Source: Collinsella sp.
Lineage (GTDB): Bacteria > Actinomycetota > Coriobacteriia > Coriobacteriales > Coriobacteriaceae
Length of the DNA stretch: 25,113 nucleotides
Reading direction: 5' to 3'
NCBI GenBank assembly: GCA_019424965.1
Contig: JAHYYL010000035.1
Span: 1 to 25,113 of the forward strand
Shown: positions 9,398-17,227 of the stretch, piece after piece
How the letters are laid out: every line of letters begins with the position of its first letter
Position numbering within the stretch: position 1 is the first letter of the stretch
Position numbers and translations under genes: made by a program
Notes under the pieces: generated by a model
Seen by the model: only the letters and a program-made list of their open reading frames with translations
Told to the model about the DNA's origin: nothing
Databases searched by the model: none

Positions 9398-9493
9398 ATT
9401 AAATCTATCCCTTAAGGAACGCGGCTTGCTAGTGTTGTCTGGGCATTGATGGCTGCGTGGTACAAGAGACGGCGGCATTGCCATCTGTTTTTT
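9398..9493. repeat. Non-coding 3' flank of second LANTG unit (copy 2 of conserved block)
   Basis: Matches 8111-8206 at both ends (ATTAAATCTATCCCTTAAGG and CCATCTGTTTTTTC), with a diverged centre. It marks the left edge of the second copy of the tandem duplication. It contains no supported gene. Confidence 0.55.
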
Positions 9494-9498
9494 CAAGT

Positions 9499-9540
9499 AA
9501 AGAGGCCCGTTTCCATGGGTTGGGGAAACGGGCCTCTTTT
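9499..9540. terminator. Bidirectional intrinsic terminator after LANTG gene 2
   Basis: Arms 9499-9514 and 9524-9539 form a stem of about 16 perfect base pairs, with A-rich and T-rich flanks. It is the duplicated counterpart of 8212-8254. The G-U pair of copy 1 is an A-T pair here, so the stem is maintained. Confidence 0.78.
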
Positions 9541-9583
9541 GTCTCCGGGTTTGTGGATTGGCGAAGGTAGTATGATCTGGTGG

Positions 9584-10615
9584 CTATTTTGAGTTCTTGA
9601 GGCGGCGTGTGGCTGCGGCGGTTATTCCGAGGCCTGCGGCGGCGATTCCTGCGAGTGCGATTGCGCTCGGCGCTGCGTCGCCCGTGTTCGCGAGCTTGCC
9701 GGCGGTCGTATCTGCTTGCTTGCCGCTGCTCGAGTTCGCCTGCTTGGTGGAGCTCGGCGGGGTATTTTTGCCGGTCGCGGACGAGCCGGTGGGCTGTGTC
9801 GCCTCGGCCGGTTGCGCCGAGTTGGAGGGAGGCGTCGTCTCGGTTGGTTGCGTTATCTCGGGCGAGGTGGCCTTGTCTGCCGCGGCTTTCGCCTCTTCGT
9901 ATGCCTTGCAGGCGTCGTCATAGGCCGCTTGCGCCTTTTTCAAATTGTCGAGGAGCGCATCTCGCCAGGCTATGAACTGGTCGGTATGGGCTTTATACTT
10001 CTCTGCAGAACGTTCACAGTCATTAACTTGTCTTTCCTGCCTTTTGAGGCGGTCCTGGACCTCGCGGAGCTCCATTTCGCAAAAGTCAACTCGCGCTTTT
10101 GCCGTTACGATCTCTTGGCGTAACGACTTTATTTGCTGTTTAATAGTTTCGGCAAGCTCCTCGTCGCCGAGTGCTTCGACTGCCTTAAGCTCCTCAAGTT
10201 TCATGTCTAATTCTGCTTGGAGCTCGCTTACCCGGCTGATGGCCTCGTCGTATTTGGCTTGGGCTGCATCGATGTCCGCTTGCATGGTGGGAAGGGATTC
10301 CCTCAATTCGGCGGCTTGCGCCGCCATCTTGTCGCGGAGCTCTTGAAAACGGGCAATGTCATCATTGAATCTCGCAATTTTCTCGGGACTTGCGGCGTTT
10401 TTTGCGGCCTCGAGGTTTTTGAGCGCTTCCTGCATGGCTGCATACGCTTTTTCTTTTGCGGTGGCCGCGTCTTCCACCTGCAAGGCAACTGCACCGGTGG
10501 GGGAACTGGTTTCCGCCGCGATCGCCGTTGCGGGGGCGATTCCCGCGACAAGTGCCGCGGAAAGGGCGATGCCCAAGGTTGTTCGTCTTGCTCTTCTCGC
10601 GAGAATGTCGTTCAT
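9584..10615 (-). CDS. Secreted coiled-coil surface protein with LANTG anchor (paralogue 2)
   Basis: Protein of 343 residues built like its neighbour. It has a signal peptide to about residue 33, a coiled-coil-forming region (~45-245), a Pro/Thr/Ser/Asn-rich stalk, LANTG at 308-312, a hydrophobic helix and the tail RRLKNSK. It was probably translocated by Sec and attached to the wall by a LAxTG-recognising sortase that is not in this window. The ribosome site GAGGTG precedes the ATG by five bases. Its promoter, leader and first 72 codons are identical by eye to those of paralogue 1, while the coiled coil has many substitutions and 15 extra residues. Each copy has its own promoter and terminator, so they are separate units. 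It is divergent from the ABC exporter operon at 10825. Confidence 0.88.
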   Translation of the reverse strand: MNDILARRARRTTLGIALSAALVAGIAPATAIAAETSSPTGAVALQVEDAATAKEKAYAAMQEALKNLEAAKNAASPEKIARFNDDIARFQELRDKMAAQAAELRESLPTMQADIDAAQAKYDEAISRVSELQAELDMKLEELKAVEALGDEELAETIKQQIKSLRQEIVTAKARVDFCEMELREVQDRLKRQERQVNDCERSAEKYKAHTDQFIAWRDALLDNLKKAQAAYDDACKAYEEAKAAADKATSPEITQPTETTPPSNSAQPAEATQPTGSSATGKNTPPSSTKQANSSSGKQADTTAGKLANTGDAAPSAIALAGIAAAGLGITAAATRRLKNSK

Positions 10616-10665
10616 CTCGGCACCTCATTTCAAGGGTCGGCGACTAACTTGGTAGCACTAATGTA

Positions 10666-10674
10666 AGTATACCA
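10666..10674 (-). promoter_or_regulatory. Extended -10 promoter of LANTG gene 2
   Basis: Minus strand TGGTATACT, an extended -10 about 50 bases before the start codon. It is conserved in position and sequence with the promoter of paralogue 1. The bases upstream diverge between the copies, so the shared part ends near here and the core promoter is what has been kept. Confidence 0.55.
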
Positions 10675-10750
10675 AGCGATTGGCCCGCCACTGGCTGGGT
10701 GTGCGCGTATGCTCCTCTGAAAACTGAATCCCGTTAGAAATGACGAGTTG

Positions 10751-10780
10751 TTTACGCTTCTTTTGGGGTGGCGGTACTAT
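10751..10780 (+). promoter_or_regulatory. Possible promoter of the ABC exporter operon
   Basis: TTTACG (10751-10756) and TACTAT (10775-10780) are 18 bases apart. Transcription would begin near 10787, downstream of the in-frame GTG at 10768. This favours translation from the ATG at 10825. Confidence 0.4.
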
Positions 10781-10824
10781 CATGGTTCGAATTGAATGTG
10801 GATGATGATAGGGAGCGCCTATAC

Positions 10825-12678
10825 ATGATTGAGTTGCTCAGGCGTTTTGGTGGTAAGTTTCGCCGATATATGGTGATCGGCCCTGCGTGCAAGTTGATCG
10901 AAGTGATCTTTGACCTGCTGACGCCGCTGGTGATTGCCCAGATGATCGATAAGGGCATTGGCTCGCACGACGTGGACGCCGTCGTCCACTACGGCATGGT
11001 GCTTGCCGCCATGGCCGTGATCGGCATCTCGTTTACGCTCGTCTGCCAAAAGATGGCGGCGCTCACCTCGCAGGGCATGGGTACTGACATTCGCGGCGCA
11101 CTCTACCAGCACATCAACAAGCTGAGTTATGCCGAACTCGATCGCTTTGGCACGCCGTCGCTTATCACCCGCATCACCAACGACGTCAACCAGGTGCAGC
11201 TTGCCGTGGCGCTGGGCGTGCGCATGCTCATCCGCTGGCCCTTCTTGGCCGTGGGTTCCATGGTTGCGGCCCTTGCCATCGACCTTAAGCTGGGCGTGAT
11301 TTTCTTGATTTGCACGCCCGCTATCGGCCTGGTGTTTTGGTTTGTCATGGCGCGCTGCATTCCCTACTACAAGCAGCTGCAGGCAAAGCTCGACCGCATC
11401 GCGCTCATTTGCCGCGAGGGCCTTTCGGGCGCCCGCGTGGTTCGCGCCTTTGTACGCGAAGATCACGAGCGTGAGCGTTTTGCCCAAGCAGCCGACGATC
11501 AGGCCAATACTGCCATCGCGGTGGGCAAGCTCTCGTCGATCCTTAACCCCGTTACGTTTTTGGTGATGAACCTGGGCGTGTGCGCCATCCTGTGGGTGGG
11601 CGGCATCCAGGTCAACGTGGGCGATCTCACGCAGGGTCAGGTCATGGCGTTTGTGAACTACATGACGCAGACCCTGACCTCCATCGTGTACGTCGCCAAC
11701 CTGGTTGTGGTCTTTACCAAGGCAAGCGCGAGCGCTTCGCGTATCAACGAGGTGCTCAATTGCGAGCCGAGCATCACCGACGAGGGCAACCAGCCGGTCG
11801 CGCTGCCCAAGCCGGGCGCGACGGGCAATGCCGCTCCGGCCTCCGCGCTGAGCTTGAGCCATGCGAGCTTCTCGTTTGGCGCTGGCGCGGCAAATGCTGT
11901 CAACGATGTGACGCTGGAACTCCCGCTGGGCAAAACCCTCGGCATTATCGGCGGTACGGGCAGCGGTAAGTCCACGCTCGTTTCGCTTATCCCGCGCCTG
12001 TACGATGCGGGCACCGGCAGCGTGAGCGTGATGGGCGCCGACGTGCGCACCTGGCCGCTCGACCAGCTGCGCCGTGTGGTCGCGACCGTTCCGCAGCGCG
12101 CGTCGCTGGTGAGTGGCACCATCCGCAGCAACCTGACCTGGCGCGACGAGGCTGCGACCGACGAGGATCTCTGGGCGGCGCTCGACATGGCGCAGGCCAG
12201 CGAGTTCGTGCGCAACAAGCCGCAGGGGCTCGATGCCCCGGTCGAGGCGGGCGGTAAGAACTTCAGCGGTGGCCAACGCCAGCGCTTGACCATCGCGCGC
12301 GCTCTGGTGGGCTCGCCGCAAATCCTGATTATGGATGACTCCGCCTCGGCGCTCGACCTTAAGACTGATGCGGCGCTTCGCCGTGCCATTCGCGAGCGCA
12401 GCATGCGCGGTGCCGCCGAGGGCGGGCTGCCGCTGACGACCGTCATCGTGAGCCAGCGCGTTTCGACCGTGCGCGACGCCGACATGATCTGCGTGCTCGA
12501 CCACGGTTCGGTCGCGGGCCTGGGCACGCACGATGAGCTGTACGCGACCTGCCAGCTCTATCGCGAGATTTGCCAGTCGCAGCTGCGCCGCGAAGAGCTC
12601 GAGGGCCAGCAAGGGAGCGCGTTGCCCGCGTCCGCCCAGACCGCCCCTGCATCTGTTTGCGCAAAGGAGGGCTGCTAA
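10825..12678 (+). CDS. ABC exporter half-transporter, degenerate-NBD subunit
   Basis: Half-transporter of 617 residues: an N-terminal six-helix membrane domain (to ~310) fused to an ATPase domain. Together with the next gene it should form a heterodimeric exporter for drugs, lipids or peptides; the substrate is unknown. Walker A is GGTGSGKS (376-383) and the signature is FSGGQ (480-484). Walker B ends D504-D505, with Asp in place of the catalytic Glu. The switch-loop His is replaced by Gln (Q544 in SQR). These changes mark the non-hydrolytic subunit of heterodimers such as TM287/288 or BmrCD. I chose ATG 10825 because GGGAG (10811-10815) precedes it at good spacing. An in-frame GTG at 10768 would add 19 residues but lacks a ribosome site and overlaps the likely promoter. 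It lies immediately before its partner. Confidence 0.9.
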   Translation: MIELLRRFGGKFRRYMVIGPACKLIEVIFDLLTPLVIAQMIDKGIGSHDVDAVVHYGMVLAAMAVIGISFTLVCQKMAALTSQGMGTDIRGALYQHINKLSYAELDRFGTPSLITRITNDVNQVQLAVALGVRMLIRWPFLAVGSMVAALAIDLKLGVIFLICTPAIGLVFWFVMARCIPYYKQLQAKLDRIALICREGLSGARVVRAFVREDHERERFAQAADDQANTAIAVGKLSSILNPVTFLVMNLGVCAILWVGGIQVNVGDLTQGQVMAFVNYMTQTLTSIVYVANLVVVFTKASASASRINEVLNCEPSITDEGNQPVALPKPGATGNAAPASALSLSHASFSFGAGAANAVNDVTLELPLGKTLGIIGGTGSGKSTLVSLIPRLYDAGTGSVSVMGADVRTWPLDQLRRVVATVPQRASLVSGTIRSNLTWRDEAATDEDLWAALDMAQASEFVRNKPQGLDAPVEAGGKNFSGGQRQRLTIARALVGSPQILIMDDSASALDLKTDAALRRAIRERSMRGAAEGGLPLTTVIVSQRVSTVRDADMICVLDHGSVAGLGTHDELYATCQLYREICQSQLRREELEGQQGSALPASAQTAPASVCAKEGC

Positions 12679-14538
12679 ATGAATCCGTACACTTCCTCCG
12701 GTTCGGTCGCCACGATGACGGCCAATGTGTCCGGTAACGATAACCTCAACGACCTGGGCGACGGTCCGCGCCAGCCCGGCGACCCTGAGCGCTATCCCGT
12801 GGGCGCGGTGACCCGCCGCCTGATGGGTTACGTCCGTCCGCACCGTATTTCGTTTACGGCGTCGTTTGTGAGCGCCGCCGTCTCGGTGATCTTACAGCTC
12901 TATACGCCTATTCTCATTGGCGAGGGCATCGACCTGATCGTTGCCGCGGGCCAGGTGAATTTCGATGCACTGCTGCCGCTTGTCACCAAACTCGCGATTG
13001 TCGTCGTAGGTGCCGCGGCCTTCCAGTGGCTGCAGGGCTACTGCGTCAACCGCCTGTCCTACGAGACGGTGCGTGACATGCGCGTGGAGGCGAGCGACAA
13101 GCTCAGCCGTATGCCGCTCAGCTTTATCGACAGCCATGCCCACGGCGACCTTATGAGCCGCGTGGTCAATGACGTCGACCAGGTGGGCGACGGTCTGCTG
13201 CAGGGCTTCACGCAGCTCTTCACCGGCGTTATCACCATCGTGGGCACGCTCGCGTTTATGCTCTCCATTAACCTGGCCATGACGCTCGTGGTGGTGCTCG
13301 TCACGCCGCTTTCCATTTTTGCAGCCGGCGCCATCGCCAAGCTTTCCAACAAGAGCTTTACGGCACAGCAGCGCATCCAGGGCCAACTTGGCGGTCATAT
13401 CGAGGAGTATGTGGGTGAACAAAAGCTCGTGGACGCCTTCGCCTACGGCCCGAGCGCTCAGCAGCGCTTCGATGTCCTCAACGCCGAGCTCTATACGGCA
13501 GGTGAGCGCGCACAGTTTATGGGCTCGCTCTCTAACCCCGGCACGCGCTTTATCAACAACATCATCTACGCCGTGGTCGCCGTGATCGGCTGCGTCGGTG
13601 TGATCACAGGTGTGCCCGCGGCGCTTACGGTGGGCGGCGTGCAGATTTTCCTGTCCTACGCCAACCAGTACACCAAGCCGTTCAACGAGGTCACCAACGT
13701 CATTACGCAAATCCAGACGGCGTATGCCTCGGCGCGCCGCATGTTTGCACTGCTCGACGCCCGTGAGCAAGAGCCCGATGCGCCAGATGCCGTGGAGCTT
13801 GCTGCCCCACAGGGCGAGGTGACCTTTGAGCACGTGGACTTTAGCTACGTGCCCGACCGCAAGCTGCTGCAGGATATCTGCATCGATGCCAAGCCCGGCA
13901 TGCGCTTTGCCCTGGTCGGCCCCACGGGCTGTGGCAAGACGACGCTCATCAACCTGTTGCTGCGCTTTTACGATATCGACGCCGGTCGCATTGCGGTCGA
14001 TGGCCGTTCCTCGCGTGACTACACGCGCGCAAGCCTGCGCCGTGCCTTTGGCATGGTGCTGCAGGACACTTGGCTGTTTGAGGGCACCGTGGCGGAAAAC
14101 ATCGCTTACGGTTGCCCGGATGCCACGCGCGAACAGGTTATCGAGGCTGCCAAGCGCGCGCATGCGCACAAGTTTATCGTGCAGCTGCCAGGCGGCTACG
14201 ATACGGTGATCGGCGAGGACGGCGGCACGTTTAGCCAAGGCCAAAAGCAGCTGTTGTGCATCGCGCGCGTCATGCTCACCGATCCGGCGATTCTGCTGCT
14301 GGACGAGGCCACCTCGAGCATCGATACCCGTACCGAGCTGCAGGTGCAGGCGGCATTTGACGAGCTCATGGCCGGTCGCACGAGCTTTGTGGTGGCGCAT
14401 CGCCTTTCGACGATTCGCAACGCCGACTGCATTCTGGTCATGCGCGACGGCCAGATTATCGAGCGCGGCACACACGACGAGCTGCTAGCGGCAGGCGGCT
14501 TCTACGCCGAGCTCTACCGCAGTCAGTTCGCCCAGTAA
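12679..14538 (+). CDS. ABC exporter half-transporter, catalytic-NBD subunit
   Basis: Half-transporter of 619 residues with an N-terminal extension (~40 residues), a six-helix membrane domain (~50-340) and an ATPase domain. Walker A is GPTGCGKT (414-421). Walker B ends D542-E543 with the catalytic Glu, and the switch His is H574 (AHR). Its signature is FSQGQ (518-522) rather than SGGQ. The full ATP site would therefore use this subunit's Walker motifs with the partner's intact signature. The degenerate site would use the partner's Walker motifs with this altered signature. The motif pairs are complementary, strong evidence for an obligate heterodimer. The ATG follows the upstream stop codon directly. 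Its ribosome site AAAGGAGG (12663-12670) lies inside the upstream gene, so translation is coupled. Confidence 0.92.
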   Translation: MNPYTSSGSVATMTANVSGNDNLNDLGDGPRQPGDPERYPVGAVTRRLMGYVRPHRISFTASFVSAAVSVILQLYTPILIGEGIDLIVAAGQVNFDALLPLVTKLAIVVVGAAAFQWLQGYCVNRLSYETVRDMRVEASDKLSRMPLSFIDSHAHGDLMSRVVNDVDQVGDGLLQGFTQLFTGVITIVGTLAFMLSINLAMTLVVVLVTPLSIFAAGAIAKLSNKSFTAQQRIQGQLGGHIEEYVGEQKLVDAFAYGPSAQQRFDVLNAELYTAGERAQFMGSLSNPGTRFINNIIYAVVAVIGCVGVITGVPAALTVGGVQIFLSYANQYTKPFNEVTNVITQIQTAYASARRMFALLDAREQEPDAPDAVELAAPQGEVTFEHVDFSYVPDRKLLQDICIDAKPGMRFALVGPTGCGKTTLINLLLRFYDIDAGRIAVDGRSSRDYTRASLRRAFGMVLQDTWLFEGTVAENIAYGCPDATREQVIEAAKRAHAHKFIVQLPGGYDTVIGEDGGTFSQGQKQLLCIARVMLTDPAILLLDEATSSIDTRTELQVQAAFDELMAGRTSFVVAHRLSTIRNADCILVMRDGQIIERGTHDELLAAGGFYAELYRSQFAQ

Positions 14539-14566
14539 GCAAGCCCGTGGGGCAAATGAATCAATC

Positions 14567-14606
14567 GACAGACGGTGGTTTACATCTGTCACGTTAGTAC
14601 TAAGAT
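14567..14606 (+). promoter_or_regulatory. Probable promoter and dyad upstream of the flavodoxin gene
   Basis: TTTACA (14579-14584) and TAAGAT (14601-14606) are 16 bases apart. The same TAAGAT hexamer occurs in the ffs promoter. An inverted pair GACAGA (14567-14572) and TCTGTC (14585-14590) brackets the -35 and could be a repressor site. Confidence 0.4.
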
Positions 14607-14659
14607 ATTCATCTAATAAATTGCATTAGTGGCTTTAGTTTTGGGGGAAACGAGGCAAC

Positions 14660-15217
14660 GTGACTATGACGTGCTCTTTGGTGGTTAACAGCAAGAGCGG
14701 TAATACCAGGATGGTTTCGGGTGCGATTAAGCGCGCTCTGCAGGCTGCGGGCGTTGAGTTTGTCCATGCCGCGGCGTTGAGCGACGATGCGGATGCAGAT
14801 CAGGTTGCGCTCGAGGCGCAGGGCGCCTGCGCGGCCGACACGGTGCTCGTCGGTTTTTGGTGTGACAAGGGCGCGTGCACGCCTTCGGTCGCGGCGTTGC
14901 TCTCCGCCTTGCACGGTAAGCGCGTCTTTTTGTTTGGCACTTGCGGTTTTGGTGCCAGCGAGGAGTACTTTAGGCAGATTATCGACCGCGTATCGTCTAA
15001 CTTGGCCAATGATGCCGAGCTTGCGGGCTGGGCGATGTGCCAGGGCAAGATGGGCCCCGCGGTCAAGCAGCGCTACGAGGCCATGCTTGAGCAAGATCCC
15101 GAAAACGCCCGCTTTAAGATGCTGCTCGACAACTGGGTTGCCGCGAAGGACCATCCCACCAAGGAAGACCTGGACAACATGGCTGCAGCCGCCAAGAAGG
15201 CCGTGCTGGGAGAGTAG
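14660..15217 (+). CDS. Flavodoxin-like FMN-binding protein
   Basis: Cytosolic protein of 185 residues of the flavodoxin fold, probably an FMN electron carrier or reductase partner. The phosphate-binding loop is visible near the N-terminus (NSKSGNT, residues 10-16). A later segment, LFGTCGFGASEEYF, fits the isoalloxazine-binding part. The C-terminal ~55 residues are helical and charged and go beyond classical flavodoxins; this resembles the Flavodoxin_3-type group. The start is GTG 14660, with GAGG at 14652-14655. An in-frame ATG at 14666 is an equally acceptable start and would shorten the protein by two residues. It is a single-gene unit with its own promoter and a strong terminator. The redox partner cannot be read from the context. 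Confidence 0.82.
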   Translation: MTMTCSLVVNSKSGNTRMVSGAIKRALQAAGVEFVHAAALSDDADADQVALEAQGACAADTVLVGFWCDKGACTPSVAALLSALHGKRVFLFGTCGFGASEEYFRQIIDRVSSNLANDAELAGWAMCQGKMGPAVKQRYEAMLEQDPENARFKMLLDNWVAAKDHPTKEDLDNMAAAAKKAVLGE

Positions 15218-15261
15218 CTTCGCCGTTCGCGGTCCTTCGTGCAAAACAATACAAATGTGAA

Positions 15262-15288
15262 AGCCTCGAAGTTCTCGAGGCTTTTTTT
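15262..15288 (+). terminator. Strong intrinsic terminator after the flavodoxin gene
   Basis: Perfect 8-bp stem (AGCCTCGA 15262-15269 with TCGAGGCT 15275-15282), a 5-base loop, and a run of seven T residues. Confidence 0.9.
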
Positions 15289-15297
15289 CATGACACG

Positions 15298-15433
15298 AGG
15301 GCGCCCCTTTATTGATGGAAGGCCTAGTAAGCTGATTGTTCTATGCCCGGATGTGTGCTGAGTGGGATGGGATTTCCGGATGGGTGGGGTTGCGGAAGCT
15401 GCGTCCCGCCTTTGGAATGGGATGCGGTTTCCC
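15298..15433. repeat. Dispersed intergenic repeat, copy A
   Basis: About 136 bases matching 24843-24984 in the same orientation. Shared blocks include AGGGCGCCCC, TTATTGATGGAAGGCCTA, TGGGNGGGGTT and CGCCTTTGGAATNGGATGC. The inner part can form a stem in copy B and, less well, in copy A. No protein is supported in it. The two copies bracket the whole signal peptidase/fibre operon. Confidence 0.7.
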
Positions 15434-15464
15434 GTTGGGGACTCTGTGGAAACCGCATCCCATT
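15416..15464. repeat. 17-bp perfect inverted repeat
   Basis: Arms 15416-15432 and 15448-15464 are exact complements with a 15-base loop. It overlaps the right end of dispersed repeat copy A. Only TTT and GC-rich sequence follow, so it is not a clear terminator. Confidence 0.65.
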
Positions 15465-15873
15465 TCGCAAGCGAATGCTGGGACACGGTTTTCAGAGGGT
15501 TATGGGCTGCGAACTAGATGGTGCTGTCATAAAGCTGCAAAAAGAGGGTTAAAAATAAATGGTACTTTCAGAAGTTAATTTTAATGTGGGGGGGGTACCA
15601 TTATTTTAGTTTCGTAAAAAATTAATCCCTCTATGGGGAAGTTGCGTAGGGGGTCAGTCACAGATATTGGATAAAACAGACTAATTTGGGGATAAATGAC
15701 CACTTACGCCAAAAATAGTAGCATTTAGCGACAAAACATTGAAAAATGTGTAGCACATCGCTATGTTTTTATTACGAAAAGATTCCAAATTGGCTTATTT
15801 CGGACTCACTTTTCAAGCGCCTTGCGGTTCCTGTTGAAACTTGCTGACCTTTGGATGGGTCGAATAGGTTCTC
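15465..15873 (+). promoter_or_regulatory. AT-rich upstream region of the fibre operon
   Basis: Unusually AT-rich for this window and without a credible gene. It contains a near-palindrome around 15553-15607 (AAATGGTAC ... GTACCATT) whose right arm begins in a run of seven G residues (15589-15595). It also contains a promoter candidate: TTGAAA (15739-15744), 17 bases, TATGTT (15762-15767). Transcription from there would give a leader of roughly 120 bases before the signal peptidase gene. A small dyad (ACATT GAAA AATGT) overlaps the -35 and may be an operator. I recognise no known riboswitch. Confidence 0.5.
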
Positions 15874-15893
15874 AAGGGGGATGAATTATCACT

Positions 15894-16451
15894 TTGGCTG
15901 CGCGTAGACTCAAACGATTTATTGCACTTTTGAGTAGCTTGGCGTTCGCGCTTGTCATAGCCCTTGCCGTTGTTTCTTTTGTTCCTCGTGCATTTGGATA
16001 CATGCCCTTTGCTGTGCTCTCGGGCTCTATGGAACCCGAGCTTCCCGTTGGCTCCATGGTGTTTGTTCGCCAGGTTGAGCTAGCGGATATTGCCGTGGGT
16101 GACAATGCAACCTTTTACCGATCGGATGGCGCCGTGGTGACGCACCAGGTGTACGAGATCGACCCTGCCGCGCAGATGATCGGCACGCAGGGCATTGCAA
16201 ACAAAAATGCAGACGGAAGCATCATGCACGATGCCGAGCAGACGCCATTTTCGCGCGTGATCGGCACTGTTTCCTTTTGTGTCCCTTACCTGGGCTTCGT
16301 CAACGTTTATTGCACGACGATGCCTGGTTTGCTTGTTGTGGTGGCCGTTCTGGCGCTGCTGATCACGGCGTCGATAGTGCTCGATCGGATGGTTCCCGAC
16401 GAGCCTGCGGGCAAGCATGCCCGCGTGCATGCGAGGGAGCGGCGTTCATAG
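15894..16451 (+). CDS. sipW: Signal peptidase I, ER/archaeal (SipW-like) type
   Basis: Membrane signal peptidase of 185 residues that should cleave the SipW-type signal peptides of the proteins encoded next to it. A helix lies at ~10-30. The catalytic Ser is S45 in LSGSMEP. The partner is H84 (VVTHQVYEI) instead of the Lys of normal bacterial signal peptidases, which defines the SipW/S26B class. A second helix lies at ~150-168 before a basic tail. Length is typical. The start is unusual: an in-frame stop at 15882 excludes any earlier start. The best ribosome site AAGGGGG (15874-15880) is 13 bases from TTG 15894, but 4 and 7 bases from in-frame ATT 15885 and ATC 15888. It is the first gene of the fibre operon. 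Confidence 0.9.
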   Translation: MAARRLKRFIALLSSLAFALVIALAVVSFVPRAFGYMPFAVLSGSMEPELPVGSMVFVRQVELADIAVGDNATFYRSDGAVVTHQVYEIDPAAQMIGTQGIANKNADGSIMHDAEQTPFSRVIGTVSFCVPYLGFVNVYCTTMPGLLVVVAVLALLITASIVLDRMVPDEPAGKHARVHARERRS

Positions 16452-16521
16452 CGGCAGGGAAAAACGTCGGCGGCGGTAGGGGCCGTTGCCGGGGAAGACG
16501 ATTCTCGAAAGGAAGAGAACG

Positions 16522-17211
16522 ATGGAAAACAAGAAGAAAAAGCGCTACGGCATCATTGCCGCCTTGCTGCTGCTGGTACTGGCTGCCGGCGTGGGTACCT
16601 ACGCCTGGCTGACGGCGCAGTCGAGCCTGACCAACAACTTCACCACTGCGGGCATCAACAAGCCCACTACCGATCCCGACCATCCGAATCAGCCGCTTCC
16701 GGATGATAACAATAAGGTCAACGACAACCTGACCGAGACCAAATGGGTTAAGGACTCTAAGCTCGCCCCTGGCGTGTCTGTTGCCAAGAATCCCAATGTG
16801 GGTATTGGTAAGGGGTCCGAGAACGCTTATGTGTACGCTTTCGTGAAGAACGAGACGGCGTCTGATACGGCCGCTGATTCCCATAAGACTTACTTCACCA
16901 TTAATCAAGGCTGGAAAGCCGTTCAGGCAGATACCGTTACGGGTGAGCCGACTCATTATCTCGGTGGCCTTTTCGTTTATGTTGGCGAAGGAGAAGGAGC
17001 CGAGGCTACTCCGCTTATTGCCAGCGAGACCGAGGACAAGTGGACCGGTGAGCTGTTCAGCAATGTGACTACGCCCAAGGAGACCGAGCAAGAGGATTTC
17101 GCCAAGGATGCCAAGATGACGGTCAACTGCTTCATTTACGCAGCGGATGAAACCGCTGAGGGCTCTTCGGCGTCTGCTCTGGCTGCCGCCAAGAAATGGG
17201 CCGGGCTGTAG
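16522..17211 (+). CDS. SipW-dependent exported protein, camelysin/TasA-like (subunit 1)
   Basis: Protein of 229 residues, probably the main fibre or matrix subunit. It starts with MENKKKKRYG, then a hydrophobic stretch (~9-27) leading to GTYAWLTAQSSLTNNFTTAGI. That is the SipW-type signal pattern (GT.A.[FL]....N.F..G). Maturation probably occurs at or just after the YAW segment. The mature part is a predicted beta-rich domain with acidic loops and no anchor. The first two thirds of the mature region are rich in Asn, Pro and Thr. ATG 16522 is preceded by AAAGGAAG at good spacing; an in-frame ATG 36 bases earlier lacks a ribosome site. It follows the signal peptidase gene by 70 bases and is followed by a strong hairpin. 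Assignment to TasA/camelysin rests on the signal motif and context, not on clear domain similarity. Confidence 0.82.
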   Translation: MENKKKKRYGIIAALLLLVLAAGVGTYAWLTAQSSLTNNFTTAGINKPTTDPDHPNQPLPDDNNKVNDNLTETKWVKDSKLAPGVSVAKNPNVGIGKGSENAYVYAFVKNETASDTAADSHKTYFTINQGWKAVQADTVTGEPTHYLGGLFVYVGEGEGAEATPLIASETEDKWTGELFSNVTTPKETEQEDFAKDAKMTVNCFIYAADETAEGSSASALAAAKKWAGL

Positions 17212-17227
17212 TAATCCCATCCCCTCC

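Noticed and set aside
10768..10824. GTG start adding 19 residues to ABC subunit 1
   Set aside because: No ribosome site, and it overlaps the likely promoter. ATG 10825 has GGGAG at good spacing and begins the conserved part.
10819..12843. Minus-strand open frame (674 codons) opposite ABC subunit 1
   Set aside because: The plus strand carries all ABC motifs; the antisense product is His/Arg-rich without domains.
15336..15578. Small open frames in the dispersed repeat copy A
   Set aside because: They follow repeat sequence and the palindrome, lack ribosome sites, and the matching frame is not kept in copy B.
15774..15893. Riboswitch in the leader of the fibre operon
   Set aside because: I could not match the leader to any known riboswitch core. 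Left as an unexplained leader.
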